Positions 37,154 to 48,155 of a stretch of DNA of 64,000 nucleotides are shown in pieces. The first letter of the stretch is position 1, and each line of letters begins with the position of its first letter. A model generated the notes under the pieces. That model saw only the letters and a list, made by a program, of their open reading frames with translations, searched no databases and had not been told where the DNA came from. Source of the stretch: Archegozetes longisetosus (Eukaryota; Arthropoda; Arachnida; Sarcoptiformes; Trhypochthoniidae); assembly GCA_018873245.2 (NCBI GenBank), contig JAEMBT020000003.1:2247843-2311842 (forward strand). The letters are read 5' to 3'. The translations under genes and the position numbers were made by a program.

Positions 37154-39043
37154 TTAATAAGCTTAAAAAAGCATGTGTCTAATTACTTACCTCTCCATTT
37201 CAGAAATGTTTTTTAAAAAACACATAGCATGTGATGCCACGTTCAAAAACAGTATTTAAAAGTGCTAACTTGAAGATCCTATCTATTTAAAATTATTTAC
37301 GATTGAATTTACTTAACAGCTTGCCATAGCCAAAGGTTACGTTTTGGCCGCAACATAAAAAAATGCACCTATATTTCTATTTGAAGCGAAATCAGTTTAG
37401 AAAAAATAATCATGGTTTTAACTTTGAACCAACAGTTTCAATCAGTTTTGAAGTCAAAAAATCAATGACTGCTTTTATCAACCAATAGCTTTATATTGAA
37501 TCTTTGAGAGCATATTTGGTAAAATATTGCCGAAATAGAGAGTTAAGCGGTCAGGCACATGCCTTTTTAGTATTATTTCAAATTATATTTCAATTTTTTA
37601 CCACAAATTTCAATAATATATTTTGCTATCATATTCAAATAACCTACTCACGCATAAAAAAACAATTTCGTCAAAAGAAAAAAATTATTTTTAAGAAATC
37701 CTATTTTGCAATTGACTAACTTTTGTCAGTAAAGGAAACAAAATAAATGAATCATTATATGAAGTCAAAAAAAGCAAAATATTCATATCAATTTATTTAA
37801 AAAATTATTTTAATAGAAAGAATTGACTTTTCAGATTTTTTAGATACTAAAAATTTGGTTATCAGGAAAAGCTTTGATAGTTCGTGACGAACTATAATTG
37901 TATTTATTAGGGATTGTGAAAAAATTGAAAGCCTTCATAAGTTTTATAAAAAGGAACCGGTAACTAGATTTTGAATGAATCCAATCAAAAAAAGTTTTCT
38001 AAAAGCTATTTAATAAATATTTGGATAAGGAAGAAATGATTCAATATAAACTTGATGTGGAGAACATCAATAAAGTTATGGAGAAACATATGAAATAGTT
38101 TAATAACTCGTAAACCGCACGAATTGCTTATATTGTTTTGGCATATATGCTTAGATAAATCATAAATAAATCCAATATGCTTAGTTATTCGGCACAAACC
38201 GTATCAACATATATAAAACACTATATATTCACCTTATTATATATAGCAATAATGTATTCTTGAAATGTCTGATCTCTTCTTTTCTGACATACCGATAAGG
38301 AAGTCAGTTTTGCCTAAATATCTGAACTAAATATCAAAGCAATCGCAAACTGCTTTAGGAAGAGTTTAAATATTCTATAATTTCACTAAAAGGACATAAA
38401 ATGATGTGTTCGTTTTTTTATTATTTTACTATCAACTACTGTCTTAGTTACCATTGCAAATACGCAGAGGATTAAAGTTTTTATTAACAATTTTAAAGTT
38501 GAGCACACATTTAGCAGAAAGTGATTAAAGAAAAAGAGCACAATTTAAGCTGCAGTTTTACTAGTGCTGAACAATTTTGTAATACTCATATTATTTGAAA
38601 AGCCTTTCTAATGGTTGTACTATTTAAGGCAAACAAATGATTGCTAAATGCCGCAGAGTCTGACTTATAGATGAACCACACTTGTCACTATCATCAACAA
38701 TAATTGGCAGATCTAACGAAGCAAGAAATAAGTTTTGATATATTTTTGCCCTTCTACTTATTCTGCGTTAGAAGGCCTAACATTTACGTCAATACTAATA
38801 GTTATATTCTTTGCTTATTGTCCGTAAGGAAATCAACATAAAAAGAGAACATTCACTATTATTTTGTGGAAACATTAGCATTCATTTCACTTTTTTATTC
38901 TAATAAGTCTTACAAAGCAATTTGAATAGCATTTGAGCATAGTACAAGCTGAAAAATTGAAAATTCTAATTTTGCTAACATTAGGAAAATTTAAGCAAAT
39001 TATATACAATCGAAAACATCTCAACAGATAAAAGCTAAAACAA
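37154..39043. other. AT-rich DNA, no gene seen
   Basis: Frames here are short and biased to Lys, Asn, Ile and Phe as expected for AT-rich non-coding DNA. I see no repeat or RNA gene. Confidence 0.45.
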
Positions 39044-40045
39044 TTAAATACAACTCAATTCTGATTTATTCTTCTTGTTCCTTCTCTTAACTGGAGATCT
39101 ATCGTTTTCGCTCAAGGAGCTCATAGGCGAAAGACTACAAGTCGAAGTACGACTAGATGCAGAACCAGGAGAAGGTGATTCAGATGAATAGTCGTCATTA
39201 TATATATCGCCAGTCAAGTGAATGTATAGTATTCGGAACAATGTCTTCAATGAGAGCTTTCCTAATTTCCTGACATCGGTCAAAAAGTCGCGAGTATTCT
39301 CGTCAATGTCCGACGACTTTTCTAGTATTGCTAGCGGATCGAAGAGCTTGAAGAACGAGTCAAGAACTACAGTTAGAGAACTGCCAGTCGATTTGTTAGA
39401 CTTTTTCAGGTTTGTTCCTAGCATTTTTGCTTTGTTTCCAATCGATTCGGCACCCCTTACAGTTAACTACAAGGTGTTCTTCCAGATCCCACGGAAGCTT
39501 AGGATTAGGTCGTATTATGTCATAAATTATGTCGTATTCCTTCGCGAGAACACTGCTTTTGAAGTAGTAATTTAAGCTAAAGACAAATTCAAACTTTATT
39601 TCCAATGGATTATTGCTCCTAACAACTTATCCATTAAATGGATCAGAACTGGTTCGTTGTGCGATTCAATCCATTCACTGATCTCTTCGTTGTTCTTCAT
39701 GGCTAAGAGCTAGAAATCAGAAACCCTCTATAGGCTTCGTCGCCCTTTTCATTGTCGAAGTTGATCTTCTGCATATCATCTGAAAGGTCTTCTACTTCAT
39801 CCAAATTGAAATTGCACTCATTATCGTCTGGCTCATGCTTTCCACTGGTGATATCGCTCCTCTTGTCTAGAACAGGATCGTATTTTTCTGCTTATTTGAT
39901 CTGAAGATCAGACACTTCCCTATTGAAATGACCGTCAATCCTAAGTTTTTCGGACTGCAATTCCCTCAAGACTCAGATTCGACGCTTGACTACCTTAGAA
40001 TGAGACTCATAACCGGTCAGATCTTAGGTGCTGACAATTGATGGA
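39044..40045 (-). pseudogene. Nap1: Nucleosome assembly protein 1 (NAP1) pseudogene
   Basis: The minus strand reads, in pieces, as a NAP1-family histone chaperone. In order there is LTGYESHSKVVKRR, EVSDLQIK, AEKYDPVLDKRSDI, EWIESHNEPVLIHLMDKL, GCRIDWKQSKNA and a DSFFKLFDP segment, all in NAP1 order. NAP1 binds H2A-H2B and H3-H4 and shuttles histones. This copy cannot make it. There are in-frame stops after KRRI and DLQIK, a stop and frame change near 39700, another stop and frame change near 39600, and another near 39420. It lacks introns and the N-terminal region, suggesting a retrocopy, though I see no poly(A) tail. The last piece is an intact 126-codon frame with a Ser-rich, basic C-terminus. 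Confidence 0.85.
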
Positions 40046-40262
40046 GGATTTAATGAATTTCTACGTATCTAGTCTTAACTTCATGTAAACTTATATCACT
40101 TGATACTTAGAATGATTTCAACTATAATCTACTTACAAATGTTTGACTATTTTTTTGGAATGATACCGTGAGGCTTCTTAAAGTATTATCACTGTGACCA
40201 TTGCTGCACTAAAGTTAGTACAAAAACTTATGAATTGTATATTTCGACAAAGGTAACCTATA

Positions 40263-40406
40263 AGGTGCTTGGAAAGTCAGTTCATTAAGAAAGAAGTTTG
40301 TATTGCTGAGTGAAAAGCTTAACTGTAATTGAGACTTCAAGTGAAATATGCGCTTTCAAATAATATGCAATCAATTTGTTAGTGAACGGACTTTCCAAAC
40401 GCCCTT
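40263..40406. mobile_element. MITE, about 144 bp
   Basis: The left end reads AGGTGCTTGGAAAGTCAGTT and the right end, in reverse complement, AAGGGCGTTTGGAAAGTCCG, an imperfect inverted repeat continuing to about 30 bp. TA lies outside both ends. There is no protein. A Tc1/mariner origin is likely. Confidence 0.65.
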
Positions 40407-42885
40407 TAATGTTTATTCCTACCTATTATGCATAAGAGAATAATTTATTTGCATAACACACAACTGTAATCATTTTAATAATGGTTCAAAAAAGTGTTCT
40501 CGAATTTTTTAACTCTTGTAAAACTTTTTCGCGAACACGAATAAAGAGAACGAAATACAAATTTGTGTTTTAGAAGGATTGTAAAATTTAGAGAAAGTGT
40601 CTCCAAACTAGTTGACAAACATAGCTGATCAATATCTAATTATTAAAATCTAGAAAAGAGTGAACAAGTTATTACAAATTTGAACCACAGAGAATATTAC
40701 AACAGAAACTTTTTCCGATTAAATGCCACTCAATTTTCTCATTGAAATTTAGTGCACACACCATGAAGTCTAATATTAATTTATTGTAGGCACACATCTC
40801 ATGATTAATAGATGCCATAATGTTGTCGCTATGCATTCATTGACCGCAAAGTAATTACAAGCCAATTAAGTGCTCGCCATCCATGGCTAATACAATATAA
40901 TCTCGCTCTTAGTTTGTGACTGAAGCCAAAATAATTGCTGCTCAGTTTTAATACCAGACAAGTTTTTGGTTATTATCTTTCCAGAACTTTCTTCTACTTT
41001 GTTTATTATCTATCTCAGAATGCTTTTGATTTTGGTTATAGCTGTGGCTTATGCCAGGTTTTAAGCTTTAATGTGGGTCATATTCATGCAAATGAAAGTT
41101 TAATTTTGCAACTTGAAAAAAGCTTCAGCAGTTCTGTTACGAGAATCATATTTAAAATATATGTCCCAAAAGTGCTAATTTTATAGCATTTTTTGTGCAC
41201 TCCAGAGATTTCAATAAAAAACATTGTTTCATTGAACGCGTTATGTGGCACAGTCATATATTATAGATAATTACATTCATTAGAATTTTATTCTCATAAA
41301 GGCAAAAATTACAACATAAATCATTTGATTCTAGGTTTAAATTTAATCAGATTAATGTGAAAAACAAGTTAATTTCAAGGTTTATCAACAAATTCTAAGA
41401 AATTAACCAATCTTTCGCTAACTTGATGGGCAAAATTTATGAGAGTAAATGCAAATGTAAGATCTTATAAATCACTACCGACAGTGAAACTTCGAAAACT
41501 TATTCAAACCTTATCGCACTTTGTTACTAGAGGAAAAATAATTTATTGTTACAAATCGCAATTTCGGTTCAGGTTATCTTCGCATTCGACTTATAGGCAG
41601 CGTGTGCCTTATATCAAATACAAATTAGAGACTACGATTCTGCATTTCAAACTTCAATTAAGAACCCGAGAATTCTTATCTCTGATTTTCATTTTATTCA
41701 AAGCATGGACTGCCAATAGTACAAAACTTTATAATATAGATTAAGACTTATGGGACACTATATAAGTATTGTTAAATAGAAAAAATAATTAAAAAATGAA
41801 AATTATAAGCCTCATAGACTCAAATGAACGAAAATAATGAGATGCTAGATCTGAGAAGAGTTACTATAAAAACACCTGTAGTTACAGGAAAGTGCAAGGA
41901 TAGTAGCATTTCTAGGAACCATGAACAAACTACTGATAAAATAAAGAAAAATGCAACTATCGATTGTTAGTTTGATTTCTACTCAATTTGGCTGCAACTG
42001 ATTATCTGATTGAGTGGCGTAACAGAAAATACGATCTAAGAATGATAGTAAAATTGCTTTTATTCTCTTAATGTTAGTCCAAATGCAAACTTGAGCTAGA
42101 ATGACTTGCATCAAGATGGGATAGATCAGCTCAAGGATATGATCGAGGAATATAAAAAGATGTTGTGACCATAAATAGCAGAAAAGTAATAACACATTTC
42201 TCTCCTTTAGATCTAGTCGTTTCTGAATGTTTAAGTTCTTTCTCCTAATAACTGATATGCGTTTTACTGATTCTTTAATACTTGTTTTTCTTGTCCATCT
42301 GTTTGACTCCATCTTCACGTTCAAGTGATTTGCGATTCAATGCTTTTTAATTCAATTTATTCACATTGAAGTAAAAATACAAATAGCAGTAAAAGCGAAC
42401 GCTTGAATGGCTCTTCAAATTGCAAAATCAACTATTGATTCGACAAAACAGCCAGAAAAATAATTATAATTTACATTGAAAGCGAATAAACCTGAATAAT
42501 TTCAAACAGAAAATTGAAAACATTACAACTTTTTCTAGACTTTTATTTGAGAAGAATTGTTTCATTTCTGAAAATAATATAGTATGAAAAGGTCAAACGG
42601 TATAAAGAACCAGGATGAAAAGCACTTTTTCGTTAAGTAAGAGTTGAAAATATTAGCCAAATTTGAAAGAATACTTGTTTAAATGCTAAATAAATATTGA
42701 AACTGCATTTAAAATAAGATTGAAGCTTACATTTCGAACCAATTGTAAACTGAGAAAATAACAAGTAAGACAAACATAAGATGACATAATGAAAGGCAAT
42801 TATTCGTTAAGATAATTAGAGATGAGTGGTATTTTTTGTAGCAGTTACTCAAATATATTGTAACCTAATGTTAGCGAATGCCATA
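40407..42885. other. No assignable gene
   Basis: Open frames of 101 codons (41439-41744, plus) and 113 codons (41983-42324, minus) exist but show neither splice borders nor any domain I recognise. The minus one is basic in its first 40 residues, then hydrophobic. Neither is convincing. Confidence 0.35.
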
Positions 42886-42915
42886 TTGTGTTGTGTTGTG
42901 TTGTGTTGTGTTGTG
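42886..42915. repeat. (TTGTG)6 microsatellite
   Basis: Six perfect tandem copies of the pentamer TTGTG. Confidence 0.95.
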
Positions 42916-44109
42916 ATGCAATTTCCTTTATTTAACTGATAGCTTACATTCAATGCACACATTCTGGCCATTGTTTACTTCTTCTTTCATAGCAGATCAT
43001 AGGCTAAAAATATATATCGCGATCAATTTTCTCTTGTCATATCATTACTGCTTTTATTACAGTCTTTTTCTAATAATCTTGAAACCATATATTTAGCTCA
43101 ATAGAAAATGTTTCTCTAATGCGAAACATGATATACTCTTTTCCTGTAAGACAATTCTTACTTTTAACAAAATTTGAAGCACTACCTTTCAATAGTAAAT
43201 TCTACCCTTAAGTCTTAAAACTGATTCTAGAATGATAACATTTTTCGTAGAATATTCCAATAATTTGCTATTGAAATCCTTAACAGAATCTCATAATCGT
43301 TTAGCTGATAGTTCTGAAAATGGTCTTTATCTTACTCTCTGTTTAATATTAAGAATTAGATAATAAATGATTTGATGAGATGAAAAATAGAGAGTTTGCA
43401 AAAACTAATATATTTTTACATTCATCATATTTAGGACACATAAATAAAAATGTTTGCCTAAAATTCACTTATCTCCTGATGTTACTCATAAATTAAATTG
43501 CGAATCATTGTAAGAATAGATAAAATGTAGAAAACAATATGGCTAACTAGAAATATTGATACCACAGCAGTATATGTCTCAATGATTGACGTTGAAAAAT
43601 TGCAGATCCAAAATAAATTTGAACAGTATTTTGTTCACTTCAGAAACTCATAAATAACCGTTTTCTCTATAATGTCTATATCCAAGATAGAATTTATTCA
43701 ACCAATTGTACGTCTACGAAGCCTCTAAAATAATGAGACAGCATTTTAATGTTTTTTTGCATTAAGCAATTGAAAGTCGCACTCAATATACAATCTAGTT
43801 ATCTAAAGTATCTTTTTAACTCAGTCTCACAAAAAACTATGGGCCAGGTCAAACAAATAATTTCGAGACAACCTATTAAAAACTGAAGTTTTAATTTTTA
43901 AGTTTCAGTACTCATACAAATGAAAAAATCAAACCTAAAAGCCTTTTAGAAGAATGATCTTCATTCACAATCAGAAAACCAGTCAATTCTAGACTATATT
44001 GAAAGACATATAGATTCAAAAAAGTGCCTATAAGAATATATAACCAGAATTTAATTTTCGAGATTAACTTTTCACTCATAGTAGCGAACAAATTGAGTGG
44101 AGGAATAAA

Positions 44110-44804
44110 AGTATTTGTTAGTCGAGCAGATCTGTCATCACTGATGCACGAAATAGTTCTATCAATTGATTTAAAAATAAAGCCAACCATTACTACAATC
44201 AATAACACACTTATGAGTACAAAAAAAAGTCAAACCTAATTATAAATAAATCAGACTTGATAAGCTTTTGAACAGCTAATAAATTGACATTAATATTAAA
44301 ATAATGAGCCCGACCGATTCGAATGTGAGCGCCTTCAATAAAACCCATTATTTTATGTGAACCCCAGCCGCGAACTTCACCAGAATATTCATTCTTGCTA
44401 TTAAACAAATAAATTGAGTGACATTTTTCAAGTCATTCTCTCCAATAATTGAATGTTGAGCTCCAGTATCTACACAACCATATAATTGATATTGATTTAG
44501 ATAACACTTCATTATACTACAAATAGAATATTATTCTGATATCATATTTCTAATGGATTTTCTCTTAAGATCATCTAAATATTTAATCCTCTCATTTTCC
44601 AGAATTCTTAATAAATGGGTTAAACTCTTTTTGCTTTTCATTATGATATGAATTAGAGTATATTGTCTTTTGGATAAACTGATTAATTTTGATGCCATCT
44701 TTCATTATGATTGCTTTGAAAAGCTCTGAGTGTCTTATTCTCATCCATTCTTCGAATTCTGATGGATTCAAGTAAAACAATTCGTTCTCTTTTTCATCAG
44801 TCAT
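44110..44804 (-). pseudogene. DDI1: DDI1/DDI2-type retropepsin pseudogene
   Basis: DDI1 is a ubiquitin shuttle protein with a retroviral-type aspartic protease fold. Pieces in DDI order are RIRHSELFKAIIMKDG, FNPFIKNS, then ERIKYLDDLKRKSIRNM (compare the helical region before the protease), CVDTGAQHSIIG with the catalytic Asp-Thr-Gly-Ala, RGWGSHKIMGFIEG, and KCVIDCSNGWLYF. At least three frame changes (near 44600, 44430 and 44230) and stops break the reading frame, so this copy is dead. The ubiquitin-like N-terminal domain was not found. It could in principle be a retrotransposon protease, but the DDI-like segments before and after the active site argue for the cellular family. Confidence 0.65.
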
Positions 44805-45327
44805 TGTAAACACTGTTTTCTCATAAGAGGACTTCTTTTAGTTATCAAAGATTCGAGTGTTTATTCAGTTAAATAACTTTTTGTCAATAAAAACGGTTAT
44901 TCATACGAAAAGATAAAAACTCTTTTAGAAGTACTGATCAAATGTTTTTCAACTTATTGTTAATCATTAACTCAACAATGTTTCCAAAGTTATTATTTTT
45001 CTGTTAATGGATTTTTTTGGTTTCCAGATAAGAGATTCTCTCATAAAATATTTAAGATAGTAAAAAGACTAAAATAAAATTAGAGCATAAAACAGACCTT
45101 AAGTCTTGAAACGTTGCAGTCTTGAGTTTCTCTGTTCATAAATCATTGCGTGATCAGGAGTTAAAAAATGGAGAGGAAGTGAAAAATACATTTTAGACCT
45201 AAGATTTCAATTTTATTTGGATTTAAGATCAACAATATATGAGTCGATCGACTTGTGGCGCGAGATCATAAGAACAAAACCTTATAGCATTTAAGGATGG
45301 TAATGATAATATTGTGCGCTTTTGGTT

Positions 45328-45693
45328 TCATTTATCTTTGAATGAAAGCTCTTTTCTCATCTGATTGCTTCGATTATTCATCATAAAAATCCATAAATAG
45401 ATTGCTCTGACTATTGAGCATATAATATGATAAATATTTGAACGCATACTATTTAAGGCTTCTTCAACTTTTATCACACCCAATAGCTTTTGAGGCACAT
45501 CGTCATCAATAAAGGATATATTCCTCTTTGTATACTCAATATTGAAACTACGGTCTATTTTCTTATGGATTTTCTCTATCGGTCCCTTTCACATGATTTG
45601 AATGAGAGTCTATGCAATTAATGTGATCGTTTTGTATGGGCTCTTTCTTTTCATTGACAATCCAACTTTTTCTGTATTCGTCTATATATAGTT
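45328..45693 (-). pseudogene. Unassigned gene relic
   Basis: Two adjoining open stretches in different frames have gene-like composition. The first reads QLYIDEYRKSWIVNEKKEP onward for about 40 residues. After a frame change near 45560 the second reads FNIEYTKRNISFIDDDVPQK, continues through a hydrophobic segment (residues like YHIICSIVRAIYLWIFMM) and ends in TGA at 45328. I do not recognise it. It is 0.5 kb upstream of the DDI relic on the same strand, but I see no DDI N-terminal features in it. Confidence 0.35.
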
Positions 45694-45699
45694 GTTTTG

Positions 45700-47975
45700 A
45701 ATACTTAAAAGTAATCTCAAAAGACTCGATTCCGCATTCAATTTAAGAATTGAAAAACTTGACAAATAGAAGAAAATTGAAGTGAGACGTAAATATTCAT
45801 CCATTGAAAGGATAAATAATTATTTCATTCTATATTTAAATTATTGTTCGAGTCAATTCAGAGAAGGTAGGATTTCAATAATTATAGTCTTTGAGAAAGT
45901 TTGAGACAGTTATAAATTAATTATACTTTATATTTAATGAATGGATGAATTAATTGAGTTTTGTTCACTTTTTATGAATTATTCTTTAGTTAATAATTAT
46001 AATTAAATTTTATTATCCAGAAATATAACTTGATCAGTATTTGCATAATGACCGTGATATGTATGCGACAGGAAACTATGCCTAATACTATTCAAATGAA
46101 GTAAGAAAATCATATTTGAAACCATTAGAGATTCATGTTTTCATGAGATAAACTCATAATTCAATGAAAAAGACTTAGCGAACAAAATGATATTCAAGTT
46201 TCATTTATAGACTCATAAAAAGCCATATCTGACTAGTGAAGAAGTCACACACAGGAAGACATCTTTATATCAATCTTACTCAAAGTCTATGTGAACTACA
46301 ATTTTAAATTATACGATAAGTTTGAGCAAATGCTTCACAATTTTATTCCATATTTATCGGACAAATTTTAATCTTCTCCAAGCATTAAATGTGGGTTTTA
46401 GGTGAAAAAAATTGAAAGCTCAAACCAAATCATTATAGAATTCAATGAAAATATTTTTTGCTAAAAACTAAGCAACTTTTTTCCAATAAATTTGCACAAA
46501 ATTTGTAATTTTTTGTACGGCAAAAATTTTATCGGCATAAAACACGCATCTTATAGATTTATCCAACTTTAAGTAAAATTTATCTAAAGAAATGCAATAG
46601 AATTTTCACATTATATTGTTGTATTACAAAAATAGTTTCACTTAACGAGCTATGCTTGTAGGTTAGGTTTAAAAATGAAAGCAATGACAAATATTAATAA
46701 ATTATAGTTTATTACTTGCATTATTCGCTAGAAAAAGAAAACTTGACATTTCATTCGAAAATTAAGATCATAACTATCATAATAATAATAATGCATTATT
46801 TAAGCAAAATTATACCATTTTATAGTACATCCTTTTAGGATAATAAAAATAGTCATTTATCTAACATTTTAAAAGTTAAGTAAATGTGTTCAATAAGTTT
46901 GTATTCGTTTTTGAACACCATAAACAAAATTTCAATAGAATTAGTTTATTTTTCTTCAATATATTTAACATAATTATGGATTAAGAAATCATTTTCACTC
47001 TAATGTAGTTTTATATACTTTATCACAAAAGTCAGTAGCAGCAGAAAAAATCATTTATTCTACAATTCTCATTATGATCTTGCTTACTTCAAAATTAAGT
47101 TTTATTCTCATTCCTCTTAAGATCAAATTTAGTCTTAAATATAATGAAAATATATTCGCACATATTATGAGCACGATTGCAAGTCACACAAAATTTAGAG
47201 GTCATTTAATTGTTGTGTTGTTCATATTGTTCATTGTTGTCGTATTGCTTTCTAGATTGTTTCTAAATACCAAATTTATTCACTTCTCAGAAATTGTGTT
47301 GATCAATTGATTGCAACTTCAATTTTTCTATAATTGACTCGTAAGGCATTGACGTCATACTAGAAAGAGCTTCTAATTTAGTCTTTCCAGTACTTAAAAA
47401 GAGTTGAATCTATAACAAATTGTTTAACTTTAATCGCACCATTCGCTCAAAAAATAAACGTAAAGACAAAATTTAAATGATCACTTCGTATCTTCATTCA
47501 AATTGAAATTTTGAAACAGAAAAACATTACAATATTTTCATGAATGACTTGTTGTCAAAAGTGTTTTTTAACTAAAGTTGACATCAATTTCCATTTTGAG
47601 ACATCCCAACACTTCTTTATCAGAGGTTAATATTTGCCACTTCAGTAGATAAGAGCCCTGAAAGATATGTAAAATAAGTCTAGAATAAAATTTGAATATA
47701 AATACACATTTATAGCTCTTTTTTGAGGGTATTTTAAGAATGGTTTTAGGACTGCAAAAATAAACTTATGCTGAAGCTTGCACTTATTCCTATTTCTCGA
47801 AAAAACATTTAAGCTAAACAATTCTTAAATAAATACAAAGGAAAAAGTTTAACGGAGAATATTTGATGTTTCCTTTTCTGTATTTCACATGAGAAAATAT
47901 TTTTGATCATATACTTGTGCTAAGAACGTAAGAAATTGAGAGCCTCTCGGAATTTCAAATGGTATGTCATAAGCT
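45700..47975. other. AT-rich DNA, no gene seen
   Basis: Only short frames rich in Phe, Ile and Asn. There is a short AAT-type run near 46785. I see nothing else. Confidence 0.45.
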
Positions 47976-48155
47976 TCATAAGTGGCAGCTCTCAGATGAC
48001 AATCGCATGTGTGGTTTGATTTGATGAAGAATGAGCACAACAATTGATGCTTCAATAATGATGGGCAAAATGAGTGTTAGCATGAACCGAATCCACCAAT
48101 CCATTGGAACCATTAGCTCAGGTGTTCCTAATGGCTGTTCAGGCAAAAGAAACAT
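47976..48155 (-). CDS. Possible membrane-protein exon or 59-aa protein
   Basis: A minus-strand frame from ATG (48155) to TGA encodes a polar start with PLGTPELM, then a Trp-Trp pair and one clear membrane helix (FMLTLILPIIIEASIVVLIL) and a basic/His tail. TTTGCCTGAACAG before 48134 is a fair acceptor, so this may be a last exon. A second coding-like stretch on the same strand at 48786-48974 could be an upstream exon, but I could not match phases. I do not recognise the family. Confidence 0.35.
   Translation of the reverse strand: MFLLPEQPLGTPELMVPMDWWIRFMLTLILPIIIEASIVVLILHQIKPHMRLSSESCHL

Noticed and set aside
41439-42324. Two frames of over 100 codons near 41.4-42.3 kb as genes
   Set aside because: No splice borders, domain or signal peptide; basic or hydrophobic bias fits chance in AT-rich DNA.
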